Below are positions 8,306 to 16,356 of a DNA stretch of 33,574 bases, piece after piece. The position numbers were made by a program, and so were the translations under genes. Location: assembly GCA_005805375.1 (NCBI GenBank), contig SYMT01000199.1, positions 1 through 33,574 on the forward strand, in the 5' to 3' direction. This DNA comes from Actinomycetota bacterium. Lineage in GTDB: Bacteria; Armatimonadota; SYMT01. Every line of letters begins with the position of its first letter. Within the stretch, counting starts at the first letter, position 1. The notes beneath the pieces are model-generated. The model did not search any database. It had not been told where the DNA came from and worked only from the letters and a program-made list of their open reading frames with translations.

Positions 8306-8386
8306 GGGGGCGCGACTACTTGCGAGAGTGAAACGCACCGCACGGTGTTTCACCAAAGGGCGCCTCTTGCCGCCAGGCCTCACAAC

Positions 8387-8797
8387 GTGAAACATCCACT
8401 CCGAAACTCGGCCTTTCTCGCCTGCCTGTGTCTGATTGCGTCACGGGCGGCTACCGCGGGCGGAGGGGGTAAGGCGGAGCCGGGCCGGATCCGGTTCGCC
8501 GCCGGAGCATCGTCCGCAACGGTGAGTGGCCATCTGAAGGGTGACGAGCAGACGGAGTTTGTCTTCGGGGCTCGCAAGGGCCAGACGGCGACGCTGCGGA
8601 TCGAGTCCACACCCCGGGGACGATACGCCGCCTTTCGCCTGCTCCAGCCCAACACTGCATTTGCGTCCCGTTACGACATCAATTACACGTGGTCCGGCGC
8701 CCTCCCTCACGATGGTGATTACCACGTTTGGGTGTCGCTGCGTCCCACCGAGAAGGTGCGGTCTGCGCGCTTTCGACTGACGCTCACGGTTCGGTAG
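8387..8797 (+). CDS. small secreted protein with PPC-like beta-sandwich
   Basis: A 136-residue protein with a clear Sec signal: basic start (KHPLRN), hydrophobic core (SAFLACLCLIAS) and a probable cleavage near ATA-GGG. The mature part is one domain resembling the bacterial pre-peptidase C-terminal (PPC) beta-sandwich, with the pattern IRFAAGASSATVSGHLK, AFRLLQP, and GALPHDGDYHVWV followed by a last strand ending LTLTV. PPC domains usually sit at the end of secreted peptidases; here the domain is alone. GTG at 8387 is preferred since it places the basic residues directly at the N-terminus. GTG at 8345 is the alternative. Function unknown. Confidence 0.65.
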   Translation: MKHPLRNSAFLACLCLIASRAATAGGGGKAEPGRIRFAAGASSATVSGHLKGDEQTEFVFGARKGQTATLRIESTPRGRYAAFRLLQPNTAFASRYDINYTWSGALPHDGDYHVWVSLRPTEKVRSARFRLTLTVR

Positions 8798-9070
8798 CAG
8801 AGGCAGACTCCTGAGGGCCGATACGGAATTCATGGGCGGTTTCTCCACGATGCCGCCGGAGTCAGCCGTAAGGAGACTCAGGTCACCCTTCAGGGCAGGG
8901 ATCTCCGAATCGGAGTGATGAGCCTCCGGATAAGGAGGTCCGTCCTGCGCGACGCCGCGTCTGAACACCGGATCCGCGCGGCGTCGCGGCGTCGTCCCGG
9001 CGTTTCACATCCCCGCACCCTCGCAGGGCCGGCTTCACGTTTCCGCACGCACCACTCCCGCAGACCCCTG
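8798..9070. other. convergent intergenic region with several hairpins
   Basis: These 273 bases lie between the PPC-like gene and the convergent ankyrin gene. They hold several inverted repeats: a 12-base-pair stem with a 17-base loop (8948-8959 with 8977-8988), and shorter CTCCGA/CGGAG and CCTCC/GGAGG stems near 8910-8940. No open frame looks coding. Bidirectional termination is the simplest reading. Confidence 0.4.
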
Positions 9071-10492
9071 CTATTCTCGTGCCCCTACTGACCGAAGGTA
9101 CTGCACCACCCGTTTGTGCCGATGGCGTTTTGCTAACAGAAGCGCAGTGTCTCCGTCAGGATCAAGATAGTCCTTATCTCCACCATGCTGTACGAACAGC
9201 CGCACCAACGCCAGATTTCCCACCCAGGCCGCGGCCATCCACGCATGCGCATCCCGGTCCCAGGGATCCGCGCCCAGAGTCAGCAGTTCCTGCACAACCT
9301 CGGTCCGGCCGGCGAACACGGCAGCGGAGAGCGGACCGTATCCGGCCGTATCCGGTCGGCGCCAGTCGGCGCCTGCCTCGACCAGACGCCGCACGACCGG
9401 CGCGTGTCCCCAATGTGCTGCATAGGAGAGGGGAGTACGCCCGTAGGAATCTACTGGATCCGGGCTCTCAACTCGGTCGAGCAGCGCAGACAATACGGAC
9501 GCATGCCCATGGAGCGCCGCCAGATGGAGCAGAGAGTACTCCTCCGGTGATGCCGGCGCCGCGAGGTTAGCGCCGGCATCCGCCAGTAGGGCCACCACAG
9601 GCGCGTGCCCGCGCGCGACGGCCAACGTGACCGCAGAATAGTACTCCTGTGCAATCTGCATGTCTATGTCTGCTCCGGCCGCCAGCAGGAGCGACACCAG
9701 GTCTTCACGACCCAGATTCACCGCCTGGACGAGCGGTGTGACGCCGGACCACACGACGTTCGGGTCATGCCCCGCCTCCAACAGGACCTGCACCACGGCA
9801 GCTTGCCCCTCGGCCGTAGCGTAGTGGAGGGCAAACGGTTCCCCGGGGTGCGCAGGGGTCAGCTTGGCGCCGAGCATGAGCAGGGACCGTACCGCGTTGG
9901 CGCTGCCGATACAAGCGGCGATCGCGAGGGGGGTCCAACCGGAAGAACCCGGCCGATCCACGTCGGCGCCTCCCGCCACCAACAGGTGCATCACCTCCGC
10001 GTGCTCCGCGCGCGCGGGCGTGGGCGGCGGCAGCCAAAAACCGTCCGCGTTGTTTGACGAGACGAGCTGGAACCGCGAGACCATCGCCAGCAGGAACGGC
10101 GACCAGCCCTGGACTGTGGACGCATCCGGCGCTGCCCCCGCCTCGAGCAGGACCCGGACCACCTCCAGGTGACCATAGCGGGCGGCGATGGCCAGAGGGG
10201 TCCAGTCTGTCAGATCCCGGGCGTCCACGGGAGCTCCCCGCCGGAGCCAGTGCCTGCAGGCGGCAGCACTACCACGCCAGCTCGCCTGTCTCAGGGCGAC
10301 TCCCCGCAGGGACGGGAGTATGTGGCACCGCACCCGCAGCCAGCAGAAGAGGCCGATGAGCAGATAGAACCCTCCTTGCTCCAAGGGACGCCGAGCCGGA
10401 AGGGTCGCCCAGCTCGGACGGGACGCAACGATTCCTACTCCTGAGAGTATCGCTCCGAGAGCAATACTCAATATGGCAGTTCTGCGACTCAT
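9071..10492 (-). CDS. membrane-anchored ankyrin-repeat protein
   Basis: A 473-residue protein with two N-terminal hydrophobic helices (about 7-24 and 40-54), followed by roughly ten ankyrin repeats to the C-terminus. Repeat hallmarks recur throughout: TPLAIAARYGHLEVVRVLLEAGA, TPLAIAACIGSANAVRSLL, TPLVQAVNLGREDLVSLLLAAGADI, TPLSYAAHWGHAPVVRRLVEAGA. Ankyrin stacks bind proteins; the partner cannot be inferred. With two helices both ends should be on the same side, probably the cytoplasm. One repeat carries an insert (VSSNNADGFWLPPPTPARAE). It may follow the small membrane-protein gene at 10966 as a second gene, with a 171-base gap. No enzymatic domain is visible. Confidence 0.85.
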   Translation of the reverse strand: MSRRTAILSIALGAILSGVGIVASRPSWATLPARRPLEQGGFYLLIGLFCWLRVRCHILPSLRGVALRQASWRGSAAACRHWLRRGAPVDARDLTDWTPLAIAARYGHLEVVRVLLEAGAAPDASTVQGWSPFLLAMVSRFQLVSSNNADGFWLPPPTPARAEHAEVMHLLVAGGADVDRPGSSGWTPLAIAACIGSANAVRSLLMLGAKLTPAHPGEPFALHYATAEGQAAVVQVLLEAGHDPNVVWSGVTPLVQAVNLGREDLVSLLLAAGADIDMQIAQEYYSAVTLAVARGHAPVVALLADAGANLAAPASPEEYSLLHLAALHGHASVLSALLDRVESPDPVDSYGRTPLSYAAHWGHAPVVRRLVEAGADWRRPDTAGYGPLSAAVFAGRTEVVQELLTLGADPWDRDAHAWMAAAWVGNLALVRLFVQHGGDKDYLDPDGDTALLLAKRHRHKRVVQYLRSVGARE

Positions 10493-10663
10493 TGCTCTAA
10501 TGACTGTGTGTAGAAAGTGGGACGAAGGCGCGATTGAGCAGGGGGTGCACCGGTGAGGAGGTGATCCGGGCGCGATTTCGAAGCATCATTGGGTCCGGAG
10601 CCTCAACGACGCTGGAGTGCGTCACAGCCAGACGCACATCGCTTTCCTTTCTCATACATACTT

Positions 10664-10966
10664 TCAATACCGGTCGTCGCCTGTATCTACTTCGCGCACC
10701 TTCATCCCGCGATCCGGGTCGGTGAAGTAGAGGATCAGCAGCACGGCGATCCCTCCGAGGATCCCCCCTACAAATGCGCCCTGGAGAGCAGCCGCGAGCC
10801 CCGCGGTGCCGGCTGAGCGAGCCGCCTCAATCAATGCATCGTCGTTGTCGGACGCAGCGACCTGGGCTGCGGTCGTCACGTGCTGCGCCCAAATCCACCC
10901 TCCGGCAATCGCCCCCACAAGAGTCCCCACGCCGACGATCCAGAACCGGCTCAGACTCATCTCCAT
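10664..10966 (-). CDS. small two-helix membrane protein, unknown function
   Basis: A 100-residue protein with hydrophobic helices at about 8-26 (IVGVGTLVGAIAGGWIWA) and 60-82 (GAFVGGILGGIAVLLILYF), both rich in Gly zippers, joined by an acidic/alanine loop and ending in a charged tail. I do not recognise the family. ATG at 10966 is supported by a strong AGGAGGG seven bases upstream; a second ATG two codons later is less well placed. It lies upstream of, and in the same direction as, the ankyrin gene, whose own N-terminus also has two helices. A shared complex is possible but unsupported. Confidence 0.7.
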   Translation of the reverse strand: MEMSLSRFWIVGVGTLVGAIAGGWIWAQHVTTAAQVAASDNDDALIEAARSAGTAGLAAALQGAFVGGILGGIAVLLILYFTDPDRGMKVREVDTGDDRY

Positions 10967-11169
10967 CGCTCTGCCCTCCTCTCTTCGGGGATGCAGTCCT
11001 GTTCCACCCGGTGCCCCGGCGTCCCTCTTCCTCCGTTGTCTCGAACACCGCGGCACACGGCAGCCATCTCCGATGAGTTGGCCCCTCCCGTCCCGGGCAG
11101 GAGGACTTCCCGGTGCGCAGGATCAACATCACCGGGGGAAATACCCGCGGGAGGAACAAGAAACGGACG

Positions 11170-12126
11170 ATGCGCTTACTCACGTTTGAAACGGCCGGAC
11201 AGCAGCGCTTGGGCGCGGAGTGGAACGGGCGGATTGTGGACCTGCAGAACGCGGCCGCAGCGAAGGAACTGGTCCAGTACGGGGTCGGTGCGGCACAGGC
11301 GCTCGCGGCCCGTTTTCCGTCGGACATGCTTGCCTACCTCCAGGGGGGAACTGCAGCTCGGCAGGTTGCGTCCGAGGCGATCGAGTTCGTGCAGGGACTT
11401 CCAGACAACGTGTTGGATGACCTCACGGGCAGCAGTGCGATCCTCTACCGGGATCATCAGATCCGGCGCCGGGCTCCGATCGCTCGACCCGGGAAGATTG
11501 TCTGCCTGGGTCTGAACTACCGTGACCACGCTGCCGAGAGCGGCATGCCCGTGCCGAGCGAGCCGGTTCTGTTCTGCAAGTACTCGAACACGGTAATCGG
11601 ACCCGGCGACACGATCGTACTGCCCGGGACCAGCGACCAGGTAGACTACGAGGCGGAACTGGTCTTTGTGATCGGCAAGGCGGGTCGGAACATTCCCCGG
11701 GAGCAGGCGCTGGCCCATGTCGCCGGCTACACCTGCGGCCACGACGTCAGCGCGCGAGACTACCAGTTGAAGCGCGGCGGAGGCCAGTGGATGGTGGGCA
11801 AGACCTGGGACACCTTCGCACCCATGGGCCCGGTCCTCGTCACGAGCGACGAAGGCCTCGATCCCAACAACCTGCCGATCCGGTGCGTGCTGAACGGCGA
11901 AACCATGCAGAACTCGAACACCTCCCAATTCGTGTTCGATGTGGCCAGCACCATCGAGTACCTTTCGCACGTGATGACCCTTGAGGTTGGTGACGCCATC
12001 TTTACCGGCACACCTCCCGGAGTCGGATTTGCGCGCAAGCCGCCCGTCTTCCTGAAGGACGGCGACGTGGTGGAGATCCAGATTGATGGAATCGGAACGC
12101 TGCGCAACCCGGTAAAAGCGGGCTAG
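11170..12126 (+). CDS. fumarylacetoacetate hydrolase (FAH) family protein
   Basis: A 318-residue member of the FAH superfamily, whose enzymes cleave C-C bonds or decarboxylate and tautomerise 2-keto acids with Mg2+. The catalytic core is at 108-318: GLNYRDHAAE (H120), PVLFCKYSNTVIGPGD, DYEAELVFVIG with metal ligands E161 and E163, and D192 in GHDVSARD. The domain order (an N-terminal 100-residue cap, then the FAH fold) is that of HpaG/YcgM-like acylpyruvase and 2-keto-4-pentenoate hydratase relatives rather than true fumarylacetoacetase. The likely true FAH is the gene at 29966-30883. ATG at 11170 starts at MRLLTF; GGGAGGA lies about 16 bases upstream, further than usual. Substrate unknown. 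Confidence 0.88.
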   Translation: MRLLTFETAGQQRLGAEWNGRIVDLQNAAAAKELVQYGVGAAQALAARFPSDMLAYLQGGTAARQVASEAIEFVQGLPDNVLDDLTGSSAILYRDHQIRRRAPIARPGKIVCLGLNYRDHAAESGMPVPSEPVLFCKYSNTVIGPGDTIVLPGTSDQVDYEAELVFVIGKAGRNIPREQALAHVAGYTCGHDVSARDYQLKRGGGQWMVGKTWDTFAPMGPVLVTSDEGLDPNNLPIRCVLNGETMQNSNTSQFVFDVASTIEYLSHVMTLEVGDAIFTGTPPGVGFARKPPVFLKDGDVVEIQIDGIGTLRNPVKAG

Positions 12127-12155
12127 GCGGGCGCTATCGGCGGGAGCGAACGAGC

Positions 12156-14897
12156 ATGGAAGACGAAGCCCTGGATACGCGGGGGCGGAACGTCACGCTG
12201 GGGATCTTCGGTGCGATCATCCTGTTGATCGCGGGGCTGGTGGGGAACAATTACCGCATCAAGCTGGCCCGCGTGGATGGGATGCAGTCGAACGTCCCGG
12301 CGCGGCAGTCTGCTGCCATTCGGGAAATGATGCAGGGCTTCACCAACGACGGCCATATCGCCGAGCAACTGCAAGGCGAGCGGCCGTCTGTGCGCGCTGC
12401 GGCCGTGCGTGCGCTGCTCGCGCTGGCGAAAGACGGCGCCACCGACGCCAAGACCGCCAGGAATGCAGCCCGCCTGACGGTGCCGTTCCTGAAAGACTCG
12501 GATCAACCGATCAAGGACCGGGCCCAGCAGGCACTGACGGCGATGGGACCGGCGATCGCGATTGAGGCGGTTACCGGCGCGTTGGGGGACTCGGACAATG
12601 CGGTCAAGGGCGGCGCGCAGAGCGTCTGCCAGAACTTTGCGGGCGCCGCCTTAATGCCGCTGCTGGTCTTCGCCGGCGAGGACGGCGCCAAAGCGCGACT
12701 CCGCACCGCCCATCGTACGTTTGCCGGCAACGCGCTGTACGAGATTTCCAAGAAGGATGATCGGTTCAAGACGGTTGCCTTGTTCGGCCAGGACGCCGTT
12801 CAGACGCCCGCGAAGGGACTCACTCCGGAACAGGCACAGGCGGAACTATCCCGCTTGCTGGGCCTGCCGAACTCGCTTCTCGCTAATCCGAGCGAACCGG
12901 TGTTCGGTGTCGTGCATTATCTGGATGCAGCGCACGCGAACGAAGACGACCAGAACAACGCAATTTCAATTCTGGATCGGATCGGCGATGCGCGGGCTGT
13001 CCCCTTCCTGCTTCCGAAGCTGGATACACCCACGACCCGGCGTGCCGCCGTGGGTGCTTTGGGTCGGCTCGGCGATCGCCGCGCGACGGCCCGACTCGTC
13101 TACTACCTTTCACGGGACGAGACGAACCGCGTCGAGATCGTCATCGCCCTCGGACGGATTTCCGATCCGACGGCCACCGCGGCCCTGATTCAGCACGGCC
13201 TGGGCAGTGTGAGCTACCCGGTGCGTGCGGCAGCCGCCGACGCCCTGCGCAACATCGGCGTTCCCGCCATCCCATTGCTCGCGAACGCGGCCCGGGCGGT
13301 GGATCCGAACGACCCTGGCTTCTACAAGGCCGAAGGGGCCGTGCGCGCGCTCGCAGGGATGCGTGTGGCGGCGGCCACCCAGGTGGCGATTGCGGCTCTC
13401 CAACATCGAGCAGACAACGTGCGCGAAGCCGCTGCCGAAACCCTGGATGAATGCGGTGACCCCGCAGCCATCGCACCGCTCATCGCCGCATTCCGTGATC
13501 GGGACGGGCGTGTTGCGGGCTTTGCGTCACGCTCGCTTTCCGCCTTCGGGATCCGCGCCGTCGCCCCTCTTACGGCCGCGTTGTCAGGCCGCACCACCGT
13601 CTACTGGGCTTCGTTGGCATTGAGCTTCATCGGAATGCCCGCAGCTCCTGCCCTGCGCTCGCTCCTCGAGAGTCCTGACACGATGGGGGCCCGCGCCGCC
13701 GCGAGTTTGCTGGGGGATCTCGGCGACACCGCAGCCATGCCCGCGCTGGCCCGCGTGCTGCGCGGAAAGCCGCATCCGGATGTGCAGTTTGCCGCTGCCA
13801 GCAGCCTTCAGCGCCTGGATGGAAACCGTCCGTCCGGTGGAGAAGAAGCGCCTCCCAATGACGGAGTGCCCGGTGCTGCGCCGCCGGGTCCGGCCAAACC
13901 GCCGCAACCGGCTGGTTCCGCCGCGCAGACCGGCCCGGGTACCGCCGGGGATGCCGGCGCACCCAGGCCTGGAAATGCCCCTGCGCCATCGGCGCCAGGT
14001 ACGGCTCTGAGTGGAGCCGGTGTTCCGCCTCCATCAGTCCCGCGGCTGGGAGTTGCGCCGGGATCCAGTGTGCCGGACCGCAGGGTCACCGTCCCCGGCC
14101 CGACGGCCGCCGCACTGGCTGCGAAGAAGGCCGGCGCCGCACTGGCCGCAAGGAAGGCCGCCACTGCTCTGGCTGCGAAGAAGACCGCCACTGCACTCGC
14201 AGCGAAGAAGGCCGCTGCCGCAGTCGCAGGGAGGAAGGCCGCTGCCGCAGTCGCAGCGAAGAAGACTGCCGCACGAAAACGGGCTGCAGTCTCCGAGCCG
14301 CCCCGCAAGGTGAGCGCCAGGGCGGCCGCGCCGAAGCAGTCTCCCGGCCGGCGGGCGGCGAAGGTTCGCCCGAAGGTGGCGGCAAAACCCTCAAAGCGGG
14401 CGCTGAGTGGCGCGCCGCGGGCTTCGGCCTCGGTCCGCCGTACACCCGGAAGTGGCGGGACCCGGCGAGCGAGCGCGCGGTCTCCTGTGACCGCGACCCG
14501 CAAGCAAGCGACGCCCGCGGCACGGAAACCGGCGGCTTCCGGACGCCGTAACGCACTGCTCGCACGAACGAGGCCCTCGCCTCGTGCCGGCACGCTATCT
14601 CGCCCGCAGAAATCGGCGGCGCCGGTGCGCAAGCCCCCCTCCAGTATAAATCCACGCGACGCAGCGAGGCTCCGTGCCCAGAAGAAGGCCGCACGCTCCA
14701 AATCGAGCACCGTGCGTCCGGTTCCCCAACGGAGGCCAGGAGCGGCAAAAAGGGCCGCCCCTTCCAACGCACGCTCCCCGAAGGCGCCCTCGCCCCGCCG
14801 GAAGCGGGTGGAGGCGCGGAAGAGACAGCCGCCTCGTGGGGCATCTCCGGCCACGCGCGCTCGACCGAAGGCTCCGGCTCGGCGGTCGTCACGGTAG
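12156..14897 (+). CDS. membrane-anchored HEAT-repeat protein with Lys/Ala-rich AlgP/histone-H1-like tail
   Basis: A 913-residue, three-part protein. A single transmembrane helix (about 13-31) is followed by an alpha-helical region of PBS-lyase-type HEAT repeats (about 45-555; examples DARAVPFLLPKLDTPTTRRAAV, DPAAIAPLIAAFRDRDGRV), which normally form a protein-binding solenoid. Then comes a Pro/Gly/Ala linker (about 560-645) and a very basic tail (about 647-913). The tail begins with six 9-residue repeats of the type A-A-L-A-A-K-K-A-A and ends rich in R, K, P and S. Such tails resemble AlgP and histone H1 C-termini and could bind nucleic acid or anionic polymer. Basic residues just after the helix (NYRIKLAR) suggest that the bulk is cytoplasmic, but secretion is not excluded. 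ATG at 12156 has GGGAG nine bases upstream and lies 29 bases after the FAH-family gene. Function unknown. Confidence 0.85.
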   Translation: MEDEALDTRGRNVTLGIFGAIILLIAGLVGNNYRIKLARVDGMQSNVPARQSAAIREMMQGFTNDGHIAEQLQGERPSVRAAAVRALLALAKDGATDAKTARNAARLTVPFLKDSDQPIKDRAQQALTAMGPAIAIEAVTGALGDSDNAVKGGAQSVCQNFAGAALMPLLVFAGEDGAKARLRTAHRTFAGNALYEISKKDDRFKTVALFGQDAVQTPAKGLTPEQAQAELSRLLGLPNSLLANPSEPVFGVVHYLDAAHANEDDQNNAISILDRIGDARAVPFLLPKLDTPTTRRAAVGALGRLGDRRATARLVYYLSRDETNRVEIVIALGRISDPTATAALIQHGLGSVSYPVRAAAADALRNIGVPAIPLLANAARAVDPNDPGFYKAEGAVRALAGMRVAAATQVAIAALQHRADNVREAAAETLDECGDPAAIAPLIAAFRDRDGRVAGFASRSLSAFGIRAVAPLTAALSGRTTVYWASLALSFIGMPAAPALRSLLESPDTMGARAAASLLGDLGDTAAMPALARVLRGKPHPDVQFAAASSLQRLDGNRPSGGEEAPPNDGVPGAAPPGPAKPPQPAGSAAQTGPGTAGDAGAPRPGNAPAPSAPGTALSGAGVPPPSVPRLGVAPGSSVPDRRVTVPGPTAAALAAKKAGAALAARKAATALAAKKTATALAAKKAAAAVAGRKAAAAVAAKKTAARKRAAVSEPPRKVSARAAAPKQSPGRRAAKVRPKVAAKPSKRALSGAPRASASVRRTPGSGGTRRASARSPVTATRKQATPAARKPAASGRRNALLARTRPSPRAGTLSRPQKSAAPVRKPPSSINPRDAARLRAQKKAARSKSSTVRPVPQRRPGAAKRAAPSNARSPKAPSPRRKRVEARKRQPPRGASPATRARPKAPARRSSR
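14109..14270 (+). repeat. six tandem 27-base coding repeats
   Basis: Six in-frame units of 27 bases, each encoding nine residues (A/T-A-L/V-A-A/G-K/R-K-A/T-A/G), in the tail of the HEAT protein. Units differ mostly at third positions and conservative sites, so copy number may vary by slippage or unequal recombination. Confidence 0.9.
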
Positions 14898-14978
14898 GCA
14901 ATGGATCGGCAGCGCGGTAGCTGTCGCCGACGTACTCCTAACGTCTTCTCTCCCTCTCTCTTCGTCCTCCAAAAAACT

Positions 14979-15203
14979 ATGCGTCAACCGGCTGAACAGG
15001 AAGTCCTCACGATCGAAGGTCGTACCGTGAACTTGCGGTGGCGACTGGCCCGGCACGGAGAATGGCTGGCCTGGTGTTATGTGCCCGCGCTGAGCGGGCT
15101 CCATCAGGAAGGTGTCGGCTTCGAGGCTCGTGCCGCCACGCCGGACGAGGCCAGAGCGGAAGTGACGCGCCGGGTGACCTCGCACCTCACCGGTACTCCG
15201 TGA
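14979..15203 (+). CDS. small hypothetical protein
   Basis: A soluble 74-residue protein with an alternating pattern (TIEGRTVNLRWRLARHGEWLAWCYVPALSG) and a C-terminal helix (TPDEARAEVTRRVTSHL), suggesting a small beta-alpha fold. The family is not recognised. ATG at 14979 gives a compact product, but no Shine-Dalgarno is visible; the frame stays open back to about 14901. The stop is 6 bases before the sarcosine-oxidase-type gene, so the two are probably co-transcribed. Confidence 0.5.
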   Translation: MRQPAEQEVLTIEGRTVNLRWRLARHGEWLAWCYVPALSGLHQEGVGFEARAATPDEARAEVTRRVTSHLTGTP

Positions 15204-15209
15204 GCCCCG

Positions 15210-16325
15210 ATGCGAGTCGCAATCCTTGGGCTGGGAGGTGTCGGCACGGCCGCTGCCCGGTTCCTGGCCGCCACGGGCCACCAGGTGGTGGGCTTCGAGC
15301 AATTTGGCCTCGATCACACCCAGGGAAGCTCCTACGGCAGTTCACGCATCATTCGCAAGGTCTACCCTGACCCGTTCTACGCGCGCCTCATGGAGGCGGC
15401 CTACCCGCTGTGGACCGACCTCGAACGCGAGAGCGGCGAGTCGCTCCTTTTGAACTGCGGTGGCTTCTTCTTCGGTCCCGAGGACCTGCCGGAGATGATC
15501 GCCACCGAAGCAGCCCTGGACGCAGTCGGCGTACCGTACCAGCGCTGGTCGGCCGCAGAGGCAAGGGCAAGGCTGCCGTTCCGCCTCCGCGATCACGACT
15601 GCGGACTGTTCGAACCACAGAGCGGCCTCTTGCGGGCTTCGCGATGCGTGCTGGCCAACGCGCGCCTCGCGCGCAGTCGCGGCGCCGAACTGCGTGAGAA
15701 CACCCTGGTGGATGCAGTGGAACCGAACGCGAGCGGTGTGCGCATTCGCACCGGTGGAGTGTGGGAGACGTATGACCGTTTGCTCATCACCGCCGGGCCC
15801 TGGGTGGGCCGCCTGCTCCAACCGTGGGTAACCCTACCGGTGACCGTAACACGCCAGCAGTACGCCTACTTCACACTCACGAACCGTCGGAGCGACTTCT
15901 CCCCGGACCGGTTCCCGGTCTGGATCGACATGGAGACCTACTACTACGGATTTCCTGAGCACGACGAGATTCCCGGCGCGAAGGTAGCATTGCACCGGTT
16001 CGGTCCCCCGTTTGATCCGGACAGCTTCGGCCGGGAACCGCGCGATGAAGATGACGAAGCGGCCCGCGCCTATCTGCGGGAACGACTGCCGGATGCCACG
16101 GGGCCGGTCACCCATCATCAGGTGTGCCTCTATACCGTAACCCCCGACACGGACTTCATCGTGGACCGGTTGCCGGGCGCCCCGCGTGTGACCTACGTCG
16201 GCGGACTGTCCGGGCACGGGTTCAAGTTCACGGTGCTCCTCGGCCAGATTGCCGCCCGGCTCGTCCTGGATCAGGATCCGGGCCACGACCTGTCTCGCTT
16301 CGCGTTGTCCCGATTCGAGAACTGA
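15210..16325 (+). CDS. monomeric sarcosine oxidase / N-methyltryptophan oxidase family flavoenzyme
   Basis: A 371-residue FAD-dependent amine oxidase of the DAO superfamily, oxidising N-methyl amino acids with release of hydrogen peroxide. The Rossmann motif GLGGVG is at 7-12 and the acidic end of strand 2 at VVGFEQF. SSYGSSRIIRKVY (40-52) matches the flavin-loop region. C306 in HHQVCLYTVTPD corresponds to the cysteine that binds FAD covalently in MSOX, followed by DFIVDRLP and GGLSGHGFKF (331-340), the substrate carboxylate/flavin site. The match points to the MSOX/MTOX/pipecolate oxidase group; the exact substrate cannot be fixed. It ends 31 bases from the convergent csaB gene. No export signal, so cytoplasmic. 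Confidence 0.9.
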   Translation: MRVAILGLGGVGTAAARFLAATGHQVVGFEQFGLDHTQGSSYGSSRIIRKVYPDPFYARLMEAAYPLWTDLERESGESLLLNCGGFFFGPEDLPEMIATEAALDAVGVPYQRWSAAEARARLPFRLRDHDCGLFEPQSGLLRASRCVLANARLARSRGAELRENTLVDAVEPNASGVRIRTGGVWETYDRLLITAGPWVGRLLQPWVTLPVTVTRQQYAYFTLTNRRSDFSPDRFPVWIDMETYYYGFPEHDEIPGAKVALHRFGPPFDPDSFGREPRDEDDEAARAYLRERLPDATGPVTHHQVCLYTVTPDTDFIVDRLPGAPRVTYVGGLSGHGFKFTVLLGQIAARLVLDQDPGHDLSRFALSRFEN

Positions 16326-16356
16326 TGCAACCGGTGGTCAGGACACGCACCAACGC

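Noticed and set aside
8278-8988. Possible CRISPR or dispersed repeat array suggested by several hairpins
   Set aside because: The hairpins differ in sequence and spacing; there is no repeated unit with spacers.
14011-14313. Second plus-strand reading of the repeat region, rich in Arg, Pro and His
   Set aside because: It exists only because the 27-base repeats lack stops in all frames; no start site of its own.
13808-14854. Long open frame on the minus strand opposite the HEAT-protein tail
   Set aside because: It mirrors the GC-rich 27-base repeats, giving an Ala/Phe-rich sequence with no fold or family pattern. The plus frame has clear domains.
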